Assembly: GCA_029718625.1 (NCBI GenBank)
Contig: CM056395.1
Coordinates: forward strand, 27,202,261 to 27,266,260
Source of the DNA: Synaphobranchus kaupii
Taxonomy: Eukaryota > Chordata > Actinopteri > Anguilliformes > Synaphobranchidae
DNA: 64,000 bases
Reading direction: 5' to 3'
This document shows, one piece after another, positions 10,775-22,700 of the stretch (positions are counted from its first letter, which is position 1; each line of letters begins with the position of its first letter). Under the pieces are notes generated by a model. It was given only the letters and a program-made list of their open reading frames with translations, searched no databases and had not been told where the DNA came from. The translations under genes were made by a program, and so were the position numbers.

Positions 10775-13700
10775 CAGTGGTATAACAGCAGTGGTATAAT
10801 GGCAGTGGTATAGCAACAGTGGTGTAATGGCAGTGGTATTGCAGTTGTAGTATAATAGCAGTGGTATAATAGTATTAAAGGATCAGTATAACAGCAGTGA
10901 CATGGTGTACCCAGGGAGCTGATGTGGTCGGAGAGCGCCAGCTTGTCGTTCAAGCAGAGCTGGCTGTCCTCCAGGGAGAAGTTGTGGAAGTGCAGGCGCA
11001 CAAGTTTTCCCAGAGGAGCTTTGATATTCCAGAGGCAGACAGCGCTGTTCCTGTAGCTGAGCGGGTGGTTCATGGAGGATAGGCTCCCCCTGAGCCCGGT
11101 CTGGTTTTTAGCTCCGCCGCACCCCGAAACTACGAGTGAGAGCCAGGCACACCACTGATCAACAAAACACCCCTATTCAACACACCAACTAATGAACAAA
11201 GCACCGCTAATTAACACAGCCATTAATTAACAAAAACAGGAGCAATGAACACACCAATTAATTAACAGCTTAGACAAATCTGCTCAATGATCAATTTAAT
11301 TGTTGGCATTCTAAATATCCCAAGATAAGAGAGCGAGTATACACCCAATAAATGAATACTACTATTACTAATGACGACAACAAGGAGAGAGATTTATTAT
11401 TTAGCTAAAAAAATTTATCATTTAAAAAATAAACTTTGATAACCTTTCATCGGCGTTTGAAAAGCCCGCTGGGGACAGGTGTCGTGAGCTAGCGTCTCGC
11501 TACCGACAGTTAAACACAGTGCATCTGTTTCTGGCTGCGTTTTTGCATGTTCTTCTAATGCTGCAGTAATGTAATCTCCACATTAATTGAGCATAAAGGA
11601 ACAAACGAATAATGAGAGAACGGAGGCACGTCGTACTGTGCAGATCGTAGATGTTCTTGCGGATAACTTGCTCGATCCACGGGATGTAGGCTGACGCGCG
11701 GGTAAAGACGCTCGGCTTCTTGTCCATAATGCAGCCGATCGGCCCGAAGCTGGTGATGCCGTGGACCTCCCAGGGGCTGGTGGTACTGTCCTGGCAAACC
11801 AGGGGTCCTCCGGAGTCCCCCTGTACCAGAGGAAAGAGCGCCCTCCTTCAGTCTGGCAAATATTCTACCAAACATAAGCTGTGTCCGAATCAATGGCCTT
11901 TCATACGCTTGAGTATGCTTGTTGAGTACATTGGATGAGAAAGTTGTTAAGTAGGAGAAATGTTCTTTAAATGTAGTGTACTTAAAATCCCCGGATGATA
12001 TACTTACTTCCAGGGTTTCGCCAATAATAATATGGTCTGCATACTGCATGTCGCATACTAAACAGAATGCAGTAAACAGTACACAGTATGCTGTATGCAC
12101 GACACAGTAGATACGGCTCTGATTCAGACACAGCCCTAATATTGAATGCACTTATTCTCTACAGCAATACATCACCCATTAAACACATAACTGGACTACA
12201 CTTCAGTGAATATACACCACTTTGACACACTCCAATTAAATGCACTAGTGTACCGCACTCCAATTAAATACAATAGTATACTACACTTACATTAAATACA
12301 CTACACACTAAAATAAGGGTCAGGACTGGTTCACACATTAACAGCATCCCAGTGTGAACAATGCATCAAAATACACTGCCCGGCCAAAAAAAAAGTCACA
12401 CACTCTAATATTTCGTTGGACCGCCTTTAGCTTTGATTACGGCGCGCATTTGTTGTGGCATTGTTTCGACAACCTTATGCAATGTCACAACATTTATTTC
12501 CATCCAGAGTAGCATAAGTTTTTGGCTGAGATCTTGTATTGACGACGGGAGAGTCGAACCACTCCGTAAAGTGTTCTCCAGCACATCCCAAAGACTTTCA
12601 ATGGGGTTAAGGTCAGGAATCTGGTGGCTAATTCATGTGTGAAAATGATTCCTCATGCTCCCTGAACCACTCTTTCACAATTTGAGCCCGATGAATCTTG
12701 GCATTGTCATCCTGGCATATGCCCATTGATGGGATAACCTGGTCATTCAGTACATTCAGGTACTTCGCTGACTTCATTTTATTGCTGCATAATGTTGCTG
12801 AGCCTAGACCTGACCAACTGAAGCAACCCCAGATCATAACACTGTCTCCAGAGGCTTGTACAGTGGGCACTATGCATGACGGGTGCAATGGCGACTTTTT
12901 TTTTGGCCGGGCAGTGTAAAACGCAGTGTTCCACTAATGTATTCTTATAAACTCCTGCTTTGGAAATCCCTAAGAATGAAGGCCTCTCCAACAAGAATAA
13001 AATTTATAGTAATATAGTTTACAAATATTACACTTAAAATCCACACTGTTTCCCATCGGAAAGGCAGCTGAGATTGAGATGACTGTTGGCATTGCACGCC
13101 TTGAGCTCATTAAAACCTACTCTGGCATTGTCCACCTCGAGCTCTTTAAAACCTGCTCTGGCATTGTCCACCTCAAGCTCATTAAAACCTACTCTGGCAT
13201 TGTCCACCTCGAGCTCTTTAAAACACTGACCTGGCATTGTCCACCTCGAGCTCTTTAAAACCCGCTCTGGCATTGTCCACCTCGAGCTCTTTAAAACCTG
13301 CTCTGGCATTGTCCACCTCAAGCTCATTAAAACCTGCTCTGGCATTGTCCACCTCAAGCTCTTTAAAACACTGACCTGGCACACAGACTTGAGCTCGTCC
13401 GGCTTGTTGTAGCCACAGCAGATCATAGACGGCTTCACTTGGAACCACCAGTAGTCCATCCTCTTACAGGTGTCAAAGGGCACCACAGGTAGGTCCACCT
13501 GGTTGAGTGTCTCCGAAACCTTGGCATTGGTGGAGTTACCTGATGTATGGAGGCAGAGTGGACCAATCAGAAAACTCCATCAACAGTCAACTTTTATTAG
13601 TGAGAGCAGCAGTGTTTGATTTCTTCAGTTTCTCCCATCTAGAATATACTATTTAACTGTCAAAGCTTTGTACTGGTTATTTAGTGTGAGCTAATAATTA

Positions 13701-16700
13701 TAATCATCAGCATTATGATAATTACCACCAGAGGACAACTAAAGAAAATGCTGCTTTATTGCTGATTATATTTACTTCTAGGCAAAATGGGCAAAGCCTA
13801 GGGTTTTACGTACTGTTTTTATAAATAATAATTAAGCTGTCTGTTGGTACTCACTGATGCTCCAGTGATTTTGGGACCGTATTTTGTGGTTGACCCAATT
13901 GAAATGGATACCATTTGTAGAAATCTGTATCTGGAACAACTCAACATTGAGAGTCTTTACAGCGTCCAAAATTGTTATGAGGTTCGGCACTGCCTAATTT
14001 CAAGCAGGATTTTTGGTCCTTTATGGTTATACGGACTCGAGAAGAGACCGTCGGTTAAAGAGAGGGGTCTCACCTGCGTCCTCCCCTCAGAATTACAGAA
14101 GGGGAGGGGTCTCACCTGTCTCCTCCCCTCAGAGTAAGAGAAGGGGAGGGGTCTCACCTGTCTCCTCTCATCAGGGTAAGATAGTGGGCGGGGCCTCACA
14201 TGTCTCCTCCCCTCAGGGTAAGATAGTGGGCGGGGCTTCATCTGTCTCCTCCCCTCAGGGTAAGAGAATGGGCGGGGCCTCACCTGTCTCCTCCCCTCAG
14301 GGTAAGAGAATGGGCGGGGCCTCACCTGTCTCCTCCCCTCAGGGTAAGATAGTGGGCGGGGCCTCACCTGTCTCGTCACCCCAGCCAGTAGCGTAGCACT
14401 TCTTTTTTCCCGGCAGGATCTCCCCTGGAGGGGGCCGACAGGCGAAGCTGACCTGGTCAGTGGGGAGGACCTCCCCGTCCAGCCGGATCAGAGCGATGTC
14501 GAACTCCACGGTGGGTGCCTGAGGGTACTTGAAGCCCTCGTGCCTGTAAATGCCGAGCACGGACAGGCACTGCTCGCTGGGCTCTGTCAACGTCAGGTTG
14601 TGCTTCCCAAAGCACATGCGCCAGCGCTGGAGTTCATCTGCATAGCTGCACAACACACAATGCAGTGAGCACTAGTCCCAATGCAGCGAACACTTCTATC
14701 ATAGTGAGCACTAGTCCCAATGCAGTGAACACTTCTATCATAGTGAGCACTAGACCCAATGCAGTGAACACTTCTATCATAGTGAGCACTAGACCCAATG
14801 CAGTGAACACTTCTATCATAGTGAGCACTAGTCCCAATGCAGAGAACACTTCTATCATAGTGAGCACTAGACCCAATGCAGTGGGTACTTCTATCATAGT
14901 GAGCACTAGTTCCAATGCAGTGAACACTTCTATCATAGTGAGCACTAGACCCAATGCAGTGAACACTTCTATCATAGTGAGCACTAGTCCCAATGCCGTG
15001 AACGCTTCTATCATAGTGAGCACTAGTCCCAGTGCAGTGAGCACTAGTCCCAGTGCAGTGAACACTTCTATCATAGTGAGCACTAGTCCTAATGCAGTGA
15101 ACACTTCTGTCATAGTGAACACTAGTCCCAGTGCAGTGAGCACTAGTCCCAGTGCAGTGAACACTTCAATCATAGTGAGCACTATGAGGTTTTCTGGGTG
15201 ACTTCAAAACTAGACAATTGTCTTTATTATGTATTAATGATCATTCACAGTCATTATACAGTGACACAGCACCCAACAATCCTCCATTTAAATAAAAATG
15301 CTTAGATATTTTAATGATAATTGTTTGGCCCTGATATGAAAATCAATATGTAGGGTTTTTGCAAAGAATCCCTGCTTTAAAAAAATGACTAAAGGCTAAA
15401 TTCATACAGACTAGAGTGAATTACTTACTTTATAAAGCAGTGAGCTGCTGTTAAAACCCAGTTCTTGTGGATGAGGGTCCCACCACAGGTGTGAAAGAAC
15501 TTTGCCTGCGGTTGGCTGGCCGGCCACACCTGTGCATGGTTAGAGGTTCAAAGAGGAGTGTCAGTGTCCAAAGCAGTCACAGCCACAGGAGAACAGCTGG
15601 ATGCATGAAACAGCACCACAGATTCCCTGGGGAGATAGGGTGGAACCGTCTTTGGCTATCCTGCATCACGTGGCGGGTGAGGGAGGAGCTCATTGCTGGA
15701 ATCGAGTATAAACGGGCGCCCTAATCGGCAGCGTGCATCATAAGCAAATCAAAAGATCCAAAAAGCCTCCCGCTTGCAAAATGAGTCCACCCACCTGCAA
15801 CCACACCCTAACACACCTGCCGGCAGCCACACCCAAACACACCTGCTGGCAGCCACACCCAAACACACCTGCAGCCACACCCAAACACACCTGCAGCCAC
15901 ACCCTAACACACCTGCAGCCACACCCTAACACACCTGGGAGCAGCCACGCCCAAACACACCTGCAGCCACACCCTAACACACCTGCAGCCACACCCTAAC
16001 ACACCTGCAGCCACACCCAAACACACCTGGGAGCAGCCATGCCCAAACAGACTGTTACCTGGATTCCTGGAATGGTGGCGAGCTTTACCTGCATTGAAAC
16101 TTGCCAAGGCCAGGAGTGAGGTTTGGCTGGCACCCCGTTGACGATGCGTGTGTTAATCACAGGAGGAATGGCAGGTATACCACACGTAGCAGGCCAGTCT
16201 GAGTACCATAAAGTACAGTTATCAGTAATAAATCTTATATTTGTGGTAAAACAAGAGGAAGGTCAGTTATCTTCTCCCACCTGATCACCACCATGTGAAA
16301 CCTGCTTTGATGTTCACAGTGGCTACAGAATTTCAAAATGACAGAGTAATGCCACTGTGTCATGCTGTATTTATGGCAGAGTAATGCCACTGTGTCATGC
16401 TGTATTTATGGCAGAGTAATGCCACTGTGTCATGCTGTATTTATGGCAGAGTAATGCCACTGTGACATGCTGTATAAAATGGCAGAGTAATGCCACTGTG
16501 ACATGCTGTATAAAATGGCAGAGTAATGCCACTGTGACATGCTGTATAAAATGGCAGAGTAATGCCACTGTGACATGCTGTATAAAATGGCAGAGTAATG
16601 CCACTGTGACATGCTGTATAAAATGGCAGAGTAATGCCACTGTGACATGCTGTATAAAATGGCAGAGTAATGCCACTGTGACATGCTGTATAAAATGGCA

Positions 16701-19700
16701 GAGTAATGCCACTGTGACATGCTGTATAAAATGGCAGAGTAATGCCACTGTGACATGCTGTATAAAATGGCAGAGTAATGCCACTGTGACATGCTGTATA
16801 AAATGGCAGAGTAATGGCACTGTGACATGCTGTATTTATGGCAGAGTAATGGCACTGTGACATGCTGTATTTATGGCAGAGTAATGGCACTGTGACATGC
16901 TGTATTTATGGCAGAGTAATGGCACTGTGACATGCTGTATTTATGGCAGAGTAATGGCACTGTGACATGCTGTATAAAATGACAGAGTAATGCCACTGTG
17001 ACATGCTGTATTTATGGCAGAGTAATGCCACTGTGACATGCTGTATTTATGGTGAGAGAACCTTAAACATATTTACATTGATGCAATAACACTGGAACCA
17101 TGTAATATTTTTCACAGTTGCAACACCTGTCTCAAATCTATATTTTATACTAACACAATTGTTGAGTTAAAAATTGTGCTAGTTGGGGTAAAGTCTATTT
17201 CCAGAATATAATGAAATATTTTCACAAGATCATTTAAACATTTAACAATTACAATTAAAATTCAGTCACCAACACATTTATTTTTAAGGATTTTTGCTGA
17301 AAAGACCAGAACAACAAACTTGAACCTGTTTTTTAGGCTGACAATCAGATCAGCAATGACTATAGAAGACTGTAAATACAAAACTCACAAATACTCCACT
17401 ATAAGAATTATTATTATTTTATTATCCATCCATCCATTATCTAACCCACTTATTCCTGGGTGACGAGGGGCTGAAGCCTATCCCAGCATGCATTGGGTGA
17501 GAGGCAGGAATACACCCTGGACAGGTCGCCAATCCATCACAGGGCACACACAACATTCACTCACACACATTATTATTATTAGTTATTTAGTGATTCCGCG
17601 AGCAGGTGAGGGACAGGTGGCGGGGGCAGACGGGCGTGGTTACCTATGGGGATGTCGTCCCACGGGTCAGGGGGTGCTGGGGGCTCTGTAGGGGCAGGCA
17701 GGGAGGGATCAGTTGTCCAATAGGCTCTAAAGCCTTTGGCCTCGGTGAAGAAATCGGCATGGAAACGCATCAGCAGGCTGTTCCCTGTGGTCCGGATGGT
17801 AGCTGGGACCTTGGACCCGCAGAACGGACCTGTAATGGAGAACATCATCACTTCATTCACGGCTGCTTCTTTCTGATCAGCCTTTATTTTCGGGCCTACT
17901 ATACGTCAGCGAAATTTCAGAGACATAACCTTGATAACGCTTGCTAACATTACACTGGTGGTGTTGCTTGCTTATATGGTCATACAAAACCCGCCAAATT
18001 TTATTGATAGTCTACTAATATTTCAAATGATACTTACATGGAATAGTGTCATTGTGAATAGAATCATTGTGTGTTGTTGGACAATCAGACAAAGGCCTGA
18101 AATATCTACTTGGTACTGATCTATTTAACATACTAAAAATGACTTTTCCTGCATGACGTTACACGCCAAATTAATTTAGAGTTTTACTGCTGACCCACCG
18201 TGCTTCTTCGCTCCAGCGGTCACGCCGTCGTAAACGACCACGTTATCGAAGCATGTTCCGATCAGTGGGCCGGGCTCCTCCACTTCGAAATGCGTGAACG
18301 TCAGAGTTATGGTCTTTCCGGCCGGCACCTGGATGCTCCACAGGCACTGACTGTTGCCGGGGTAGTTCATGGGCCAGTTTTTGGACTTTATCACACCAAC
18401 CTCGTCATGCGAAGCTCCACCACATCCCTGGATCTCTGGGGATGACATCACAAAGGTGTCATCCGGAGTGCCAGAGCTGTAGACTCTCTCACCATTAAAG
18501 CACACTTGAGCCGCATCTGGCAACCAGCAGAATGTCTCAGCAGCACCCCAAATGGAGTGAAGATGTATTACATTTTAAAACCTCAGAAAGAAATAAAAAC
18601 TCAAGTAAGAAAAAAAAAAAGTGCATCTGGGGCGTGATGTCAGGTGAAACCAATGAATGAGCGCATCTACCAAAACTGCAGCTGCAAGCAAACACGAAGC
18701 CTGCCAATATATTTTAAAACGGGTGTGCTTCTGGCTATGTTTCTCATTCTGGGCTGGGGGGAGACTTTGATACCCTTGGCAGCGTACTGTACCAACAGGC
18801 TAAATGTCTCGTTTGACAAATCAGACAACGTAAGCAAAGCTGTACATTAGTGCCACAGTGTTCTCCAGCTCCTTGATTACCTTGACAGAAATTATCTGTT
18901 TTTTTTTGTTTGTTTTTATTTTGGAAAGCCTAAGAGAGAGCACTGTTTGGCACAGCTTCAGACAGTGCAGTCCTACTAATGGACTCTCTGATAATATCCA
19001 TCTTATCTGTATATGCTATGACATGCAGTCCTATCAGTGCCCTATGTACGATGCACGTATCATTTACTACACAATTCACACCGCAGAGTAACGCATTTCA
19101 CGTGACTTTTGTACTTTTGTAGCTCTTTAAAGATTTTATCAAGGCTTGCGGCTAACTCTTGGACCGACGGTACGTGAGCCAGTTGTGCGCCTTACCGCCG
19201 ATGTCCTCAGGATACGTAGCCTCCCATCTGGCAGAGAAGCCGTGGTCAGCCAATCGGGAGTCCGACTGGAAGCTGACGGACAGCTTGTTATCGGAACTGA
19301 TAATGGCAGGAGGGAGAATGTATCCACAGTGCTTTCCTGAAAGAGAGGCATCGCGCTTAAACGCCGTACAAAATGGATGGCCACTCTCACCAAAACAACA
19401 TGTGAAATCAAAAATATTGAGAGAGTTCTAAGAGAAATTATCGACTAGGATAACTTAGAGAGATGTTCCAAATACTGGTTGGTTTTGTCAATTTTACAAA
19501 CATTTTGTGCAAATTCACAATTGTTTTTGTAAAGCACATTCAGCATAATGCACCTGTTTTTCCTACCTCTAGATAAGAGTGTCTGCTAAATGAGTATAAT
19601 GTAACATTGTGTTGTATTAAGATTGAGTCAACACACACACACACACAAGCATTATATTTGCTGTTTTCAGATGGAATCAAACCTCTCCAATCAGGACACA

Positions 19701-22700
19701 CACAAGCACACTTATCTTCTCAGTGTCTAAAACAGCCTGGTTTTATTGTTTGGTTGTTTGATTATCGAGTCGATGGGAACGTGACACCGTGTCGTAGCGG
19801 ATAGCGCTAGCGCGGAACATACCTAGCGACTGCAGACCGTCGGAAACCTGCATTCCGTCCTTTCCGCAGTTTCCTGCCTCTCCCACCACGGCCATGTCGG
19901 TGACCTGTACCCTGGCCAGGAAGCCCTTGGGCACCGTGATGTTCCACACGCACCTCAGGTCGGCCGGATAGGGCTGCGGGAAACCTTTGGACTGGATCAC
20001 ACCTTTTCGGCCCCTCTGCACCCCAGTGCTGCCACAGCCTGACTCTAAAATATAGGCGGGAAAAGCCAGTAAATGAAGATGCACTTCAGATTAACCGGAT
20101 GGGACCGGGGACTACCATGTTATGCGAGTGTCTGGTTTAGCGCTGTTGGAGGAGGCTTTGGTACAGATATTAGGGTTTTTGTGTTAAAGGGTAAGTTCGC
20201 TATTTTGGACCTTGGACCCTATTTGCGGTCTGTCTTCCATGAACCTGACACATTGAGTCCATATTTTTGCTGATCGGTCCAGTATTGAGCTCGCTACAGA
20301 TTTCCTGTAGGCTCTCACTGGGCTACAATAGAAGTCAACGGGGCAATTCTAGATGTTATGGAAAAACAACGATAAATGTGCTTTCATGTACGATAAATGA
20401 GACGGGAAGCTCAGGGTGTATTGTTACCGGTCTCAGTATGCTCTCCTGTGAAATTTATCTCAATCCGAACATTTTTACGTGCTTGGCATGGCTTGGACGT
20501 AAGCATTTCTCTGTTGCTTGTTTTCGCTGCTCCCGCGGAGTACTATGTGTCGGGGGTGGGGGAGCGGGAAGGTGTGCCGGCCGTTTACGAAACTCTAGGT
20601 GAGCAGTCTGCGTTTGTTTACCTGCAGCAACGTAGGCTACAATTTGCACAAAAAAACTTGGATGATGGATTACTATAATGATTACGAAGACGAAGAATTC
20701 GATTTTGACTTTGACGTTACTGGCTACAGATTTGAGCCAGAATACACGGACACGGAACTACAAGAGATGGATGATAAGAGAGCAAGAGAAGAGAGAGAGG
20801 CTGAAGTTGCGCAGGTAATGTAAATTATTACAAATGATGATTACAAACACTGTGTTACAAATAGTTCTGCTGTAGGCTACTAGCTAGTAAACTCCAACGG
20901 GAGGTCAGGATTTGTGGTCAACTGCTTTTCAAGCGGCCCGCCCCTCTCTATAACGTAGCTAGACTGCGGAAGTTTACACTGCGAGGTAGTGCGGTCGGAG
21001 AAATAGTTCTGTTTCAAATGGAACTGTTGTTTCAACGTTCGGTTTGCATTTGTGATAGCCTACATTTCACAGGAGAGCATACTGAGACCGTAAGAATACA
21101 CACTGAGCTATAAAAGCACATTTATCGTTGTTTTTCCATAACATTTAGAATTGCCCCGTTGACTTCTATTGTAGCCCAGTGAGAGCCTACAGGAAATCTG
21201 TAGCGAGCTCAATACTGGACCGATCAGCGAAAATATGGACTCAATATGTCAGGTTCATGGAAGACAGACCACAAATAGGGTCCAAGGTCCAAAATAGCAA
21301 ACTTATCCTTTAAGGGTTTTGCACATTGTCACAATCTTTTGAAAGCAATTGGAAAACAATTGCTGGAAATGGAGAGCTGAATGAGCTATGGGGAAAAACG
21401 GGATAAGTGCTCACAATTCTGTTTGTGCTGATTGAGGTTGGATTACTGGCCACTGGTTCATTATGGAATACACAGGGATTCAGAGAGGCTAAAGAACTTT
21501 ACAGGCAGTCAGAGAGGCTAAAGAACTTTACAGGCAGTCAGAGAGGCTAAATAACTTTACAGGCAGTCAGAGAGGCTAAAGAACTTTACAACCAGTCAGA
21601 GAGGCTAAAGAACTTTACAGGGAGTCAGAGAAGTTAAAGAACTTTACAGGCAGTCAGAGAGGCTAAAGAACTTTACAGGCAGTCAGAGAGGCTAAATAAC
21701 TTTACAGCCAGTCAGAGAGGCTAAAGAACTTTACAGGGAGTCAGAGAAGTTAAAGAACTTTACAGGCAGTCAGAGAGGCTAAAGAACTTTACAGGGAGTC
21801 ACAGAGGCTAAAGAACTTTACAGGGAGTCACAGAGGCTAAAGAACTTTACAGGGAGTCACAGAGGCTAAAGAACTTTACAGGGAGTCAGAGAAGTTAAAG
21901 AACTTTATAGGGAGTCAGAGAAGCTAAAGAGCTTCACAGAGAGTCAGAGGCTATAGAACTTCACAGGGAGTCAGAGATCAGAGAATGTACAGAACTTGGC
22001 ATAAAATTCCTCATATTGGTGAAACTTGTAAACAAAAAAAAGAAACTAGTGTAGAAGTGCACTGTTGCAAATGTATAAAATCCAGTTCCACGTCATGTTA
22101 GAATGAGGCCTTACCGACAGGTAAGACTGTAGGCTGTGCTGTGGTGACGGTGGGCTCGGTGGTGCTGGGTAAAGGCTTGGTACTGGCCAGTCTGTAGGTG
22201 GCACTGAAGCCAGCACCAGTTAGGAAGCTGTCCGTTTTGAATCGGACCACCATGGTGTTGCCCCATGAGACCACCGGACTGGGAATCTTGCCACCACAGA
22301 AATGGCCTAAGAAGACAAACTTTTAAGCTCTCTCTCTGTTTTTGAACCAGTTTTTAGTCTTCTTGAAAAATGGTCACTAGAGTCAGCAAGCCTGAAATTA
22401 AATCAATATTTAATATATAGCATTACATTTAATGCAGGTCCTGTAAAGTTCAAATAAAATGTTTATAAGCCCCATCAGAAGTCAGTTTTAACACAATCAA
22501 TGTCCTACTCATGAACCTTAATGTGAATAGTGTTCTAGCAAAAAAAAAAAAAAGAAGTTAAATCTCTCACACAATGCTTTTGAGGCTCAGTTAAGTTCTT
22601 ATTGTCACTCGCTACTCACATCTGACTCTGTAAAGCATAAGATAGGCATTTTGTGTGATGATTCATTCATTTTGTGTATGATTATCCTTTACCCAAGTGA

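Noticed and set aside
13975..14379. 134-residue minus-strand ORF with [14 protein letters not shown] repeats
   Set aside because: It is out of frame with exon 14 and reads the 42-bp intronic repeat; the exon frame stops in the first unit.
14634..15201. 180-residue ORFs on both strands
   Set aside because: They come from the 39-bp repeat in a protease intron; the exon 14 acceptor at 14646 separates the array from coding sequence.
16345..17055. CRISPR-like regular repeat array
   Set aside because: Units are contiguous with no unique spacers, and the DNA is vertebrate intron sequence. It is an ordinary minisatellite.
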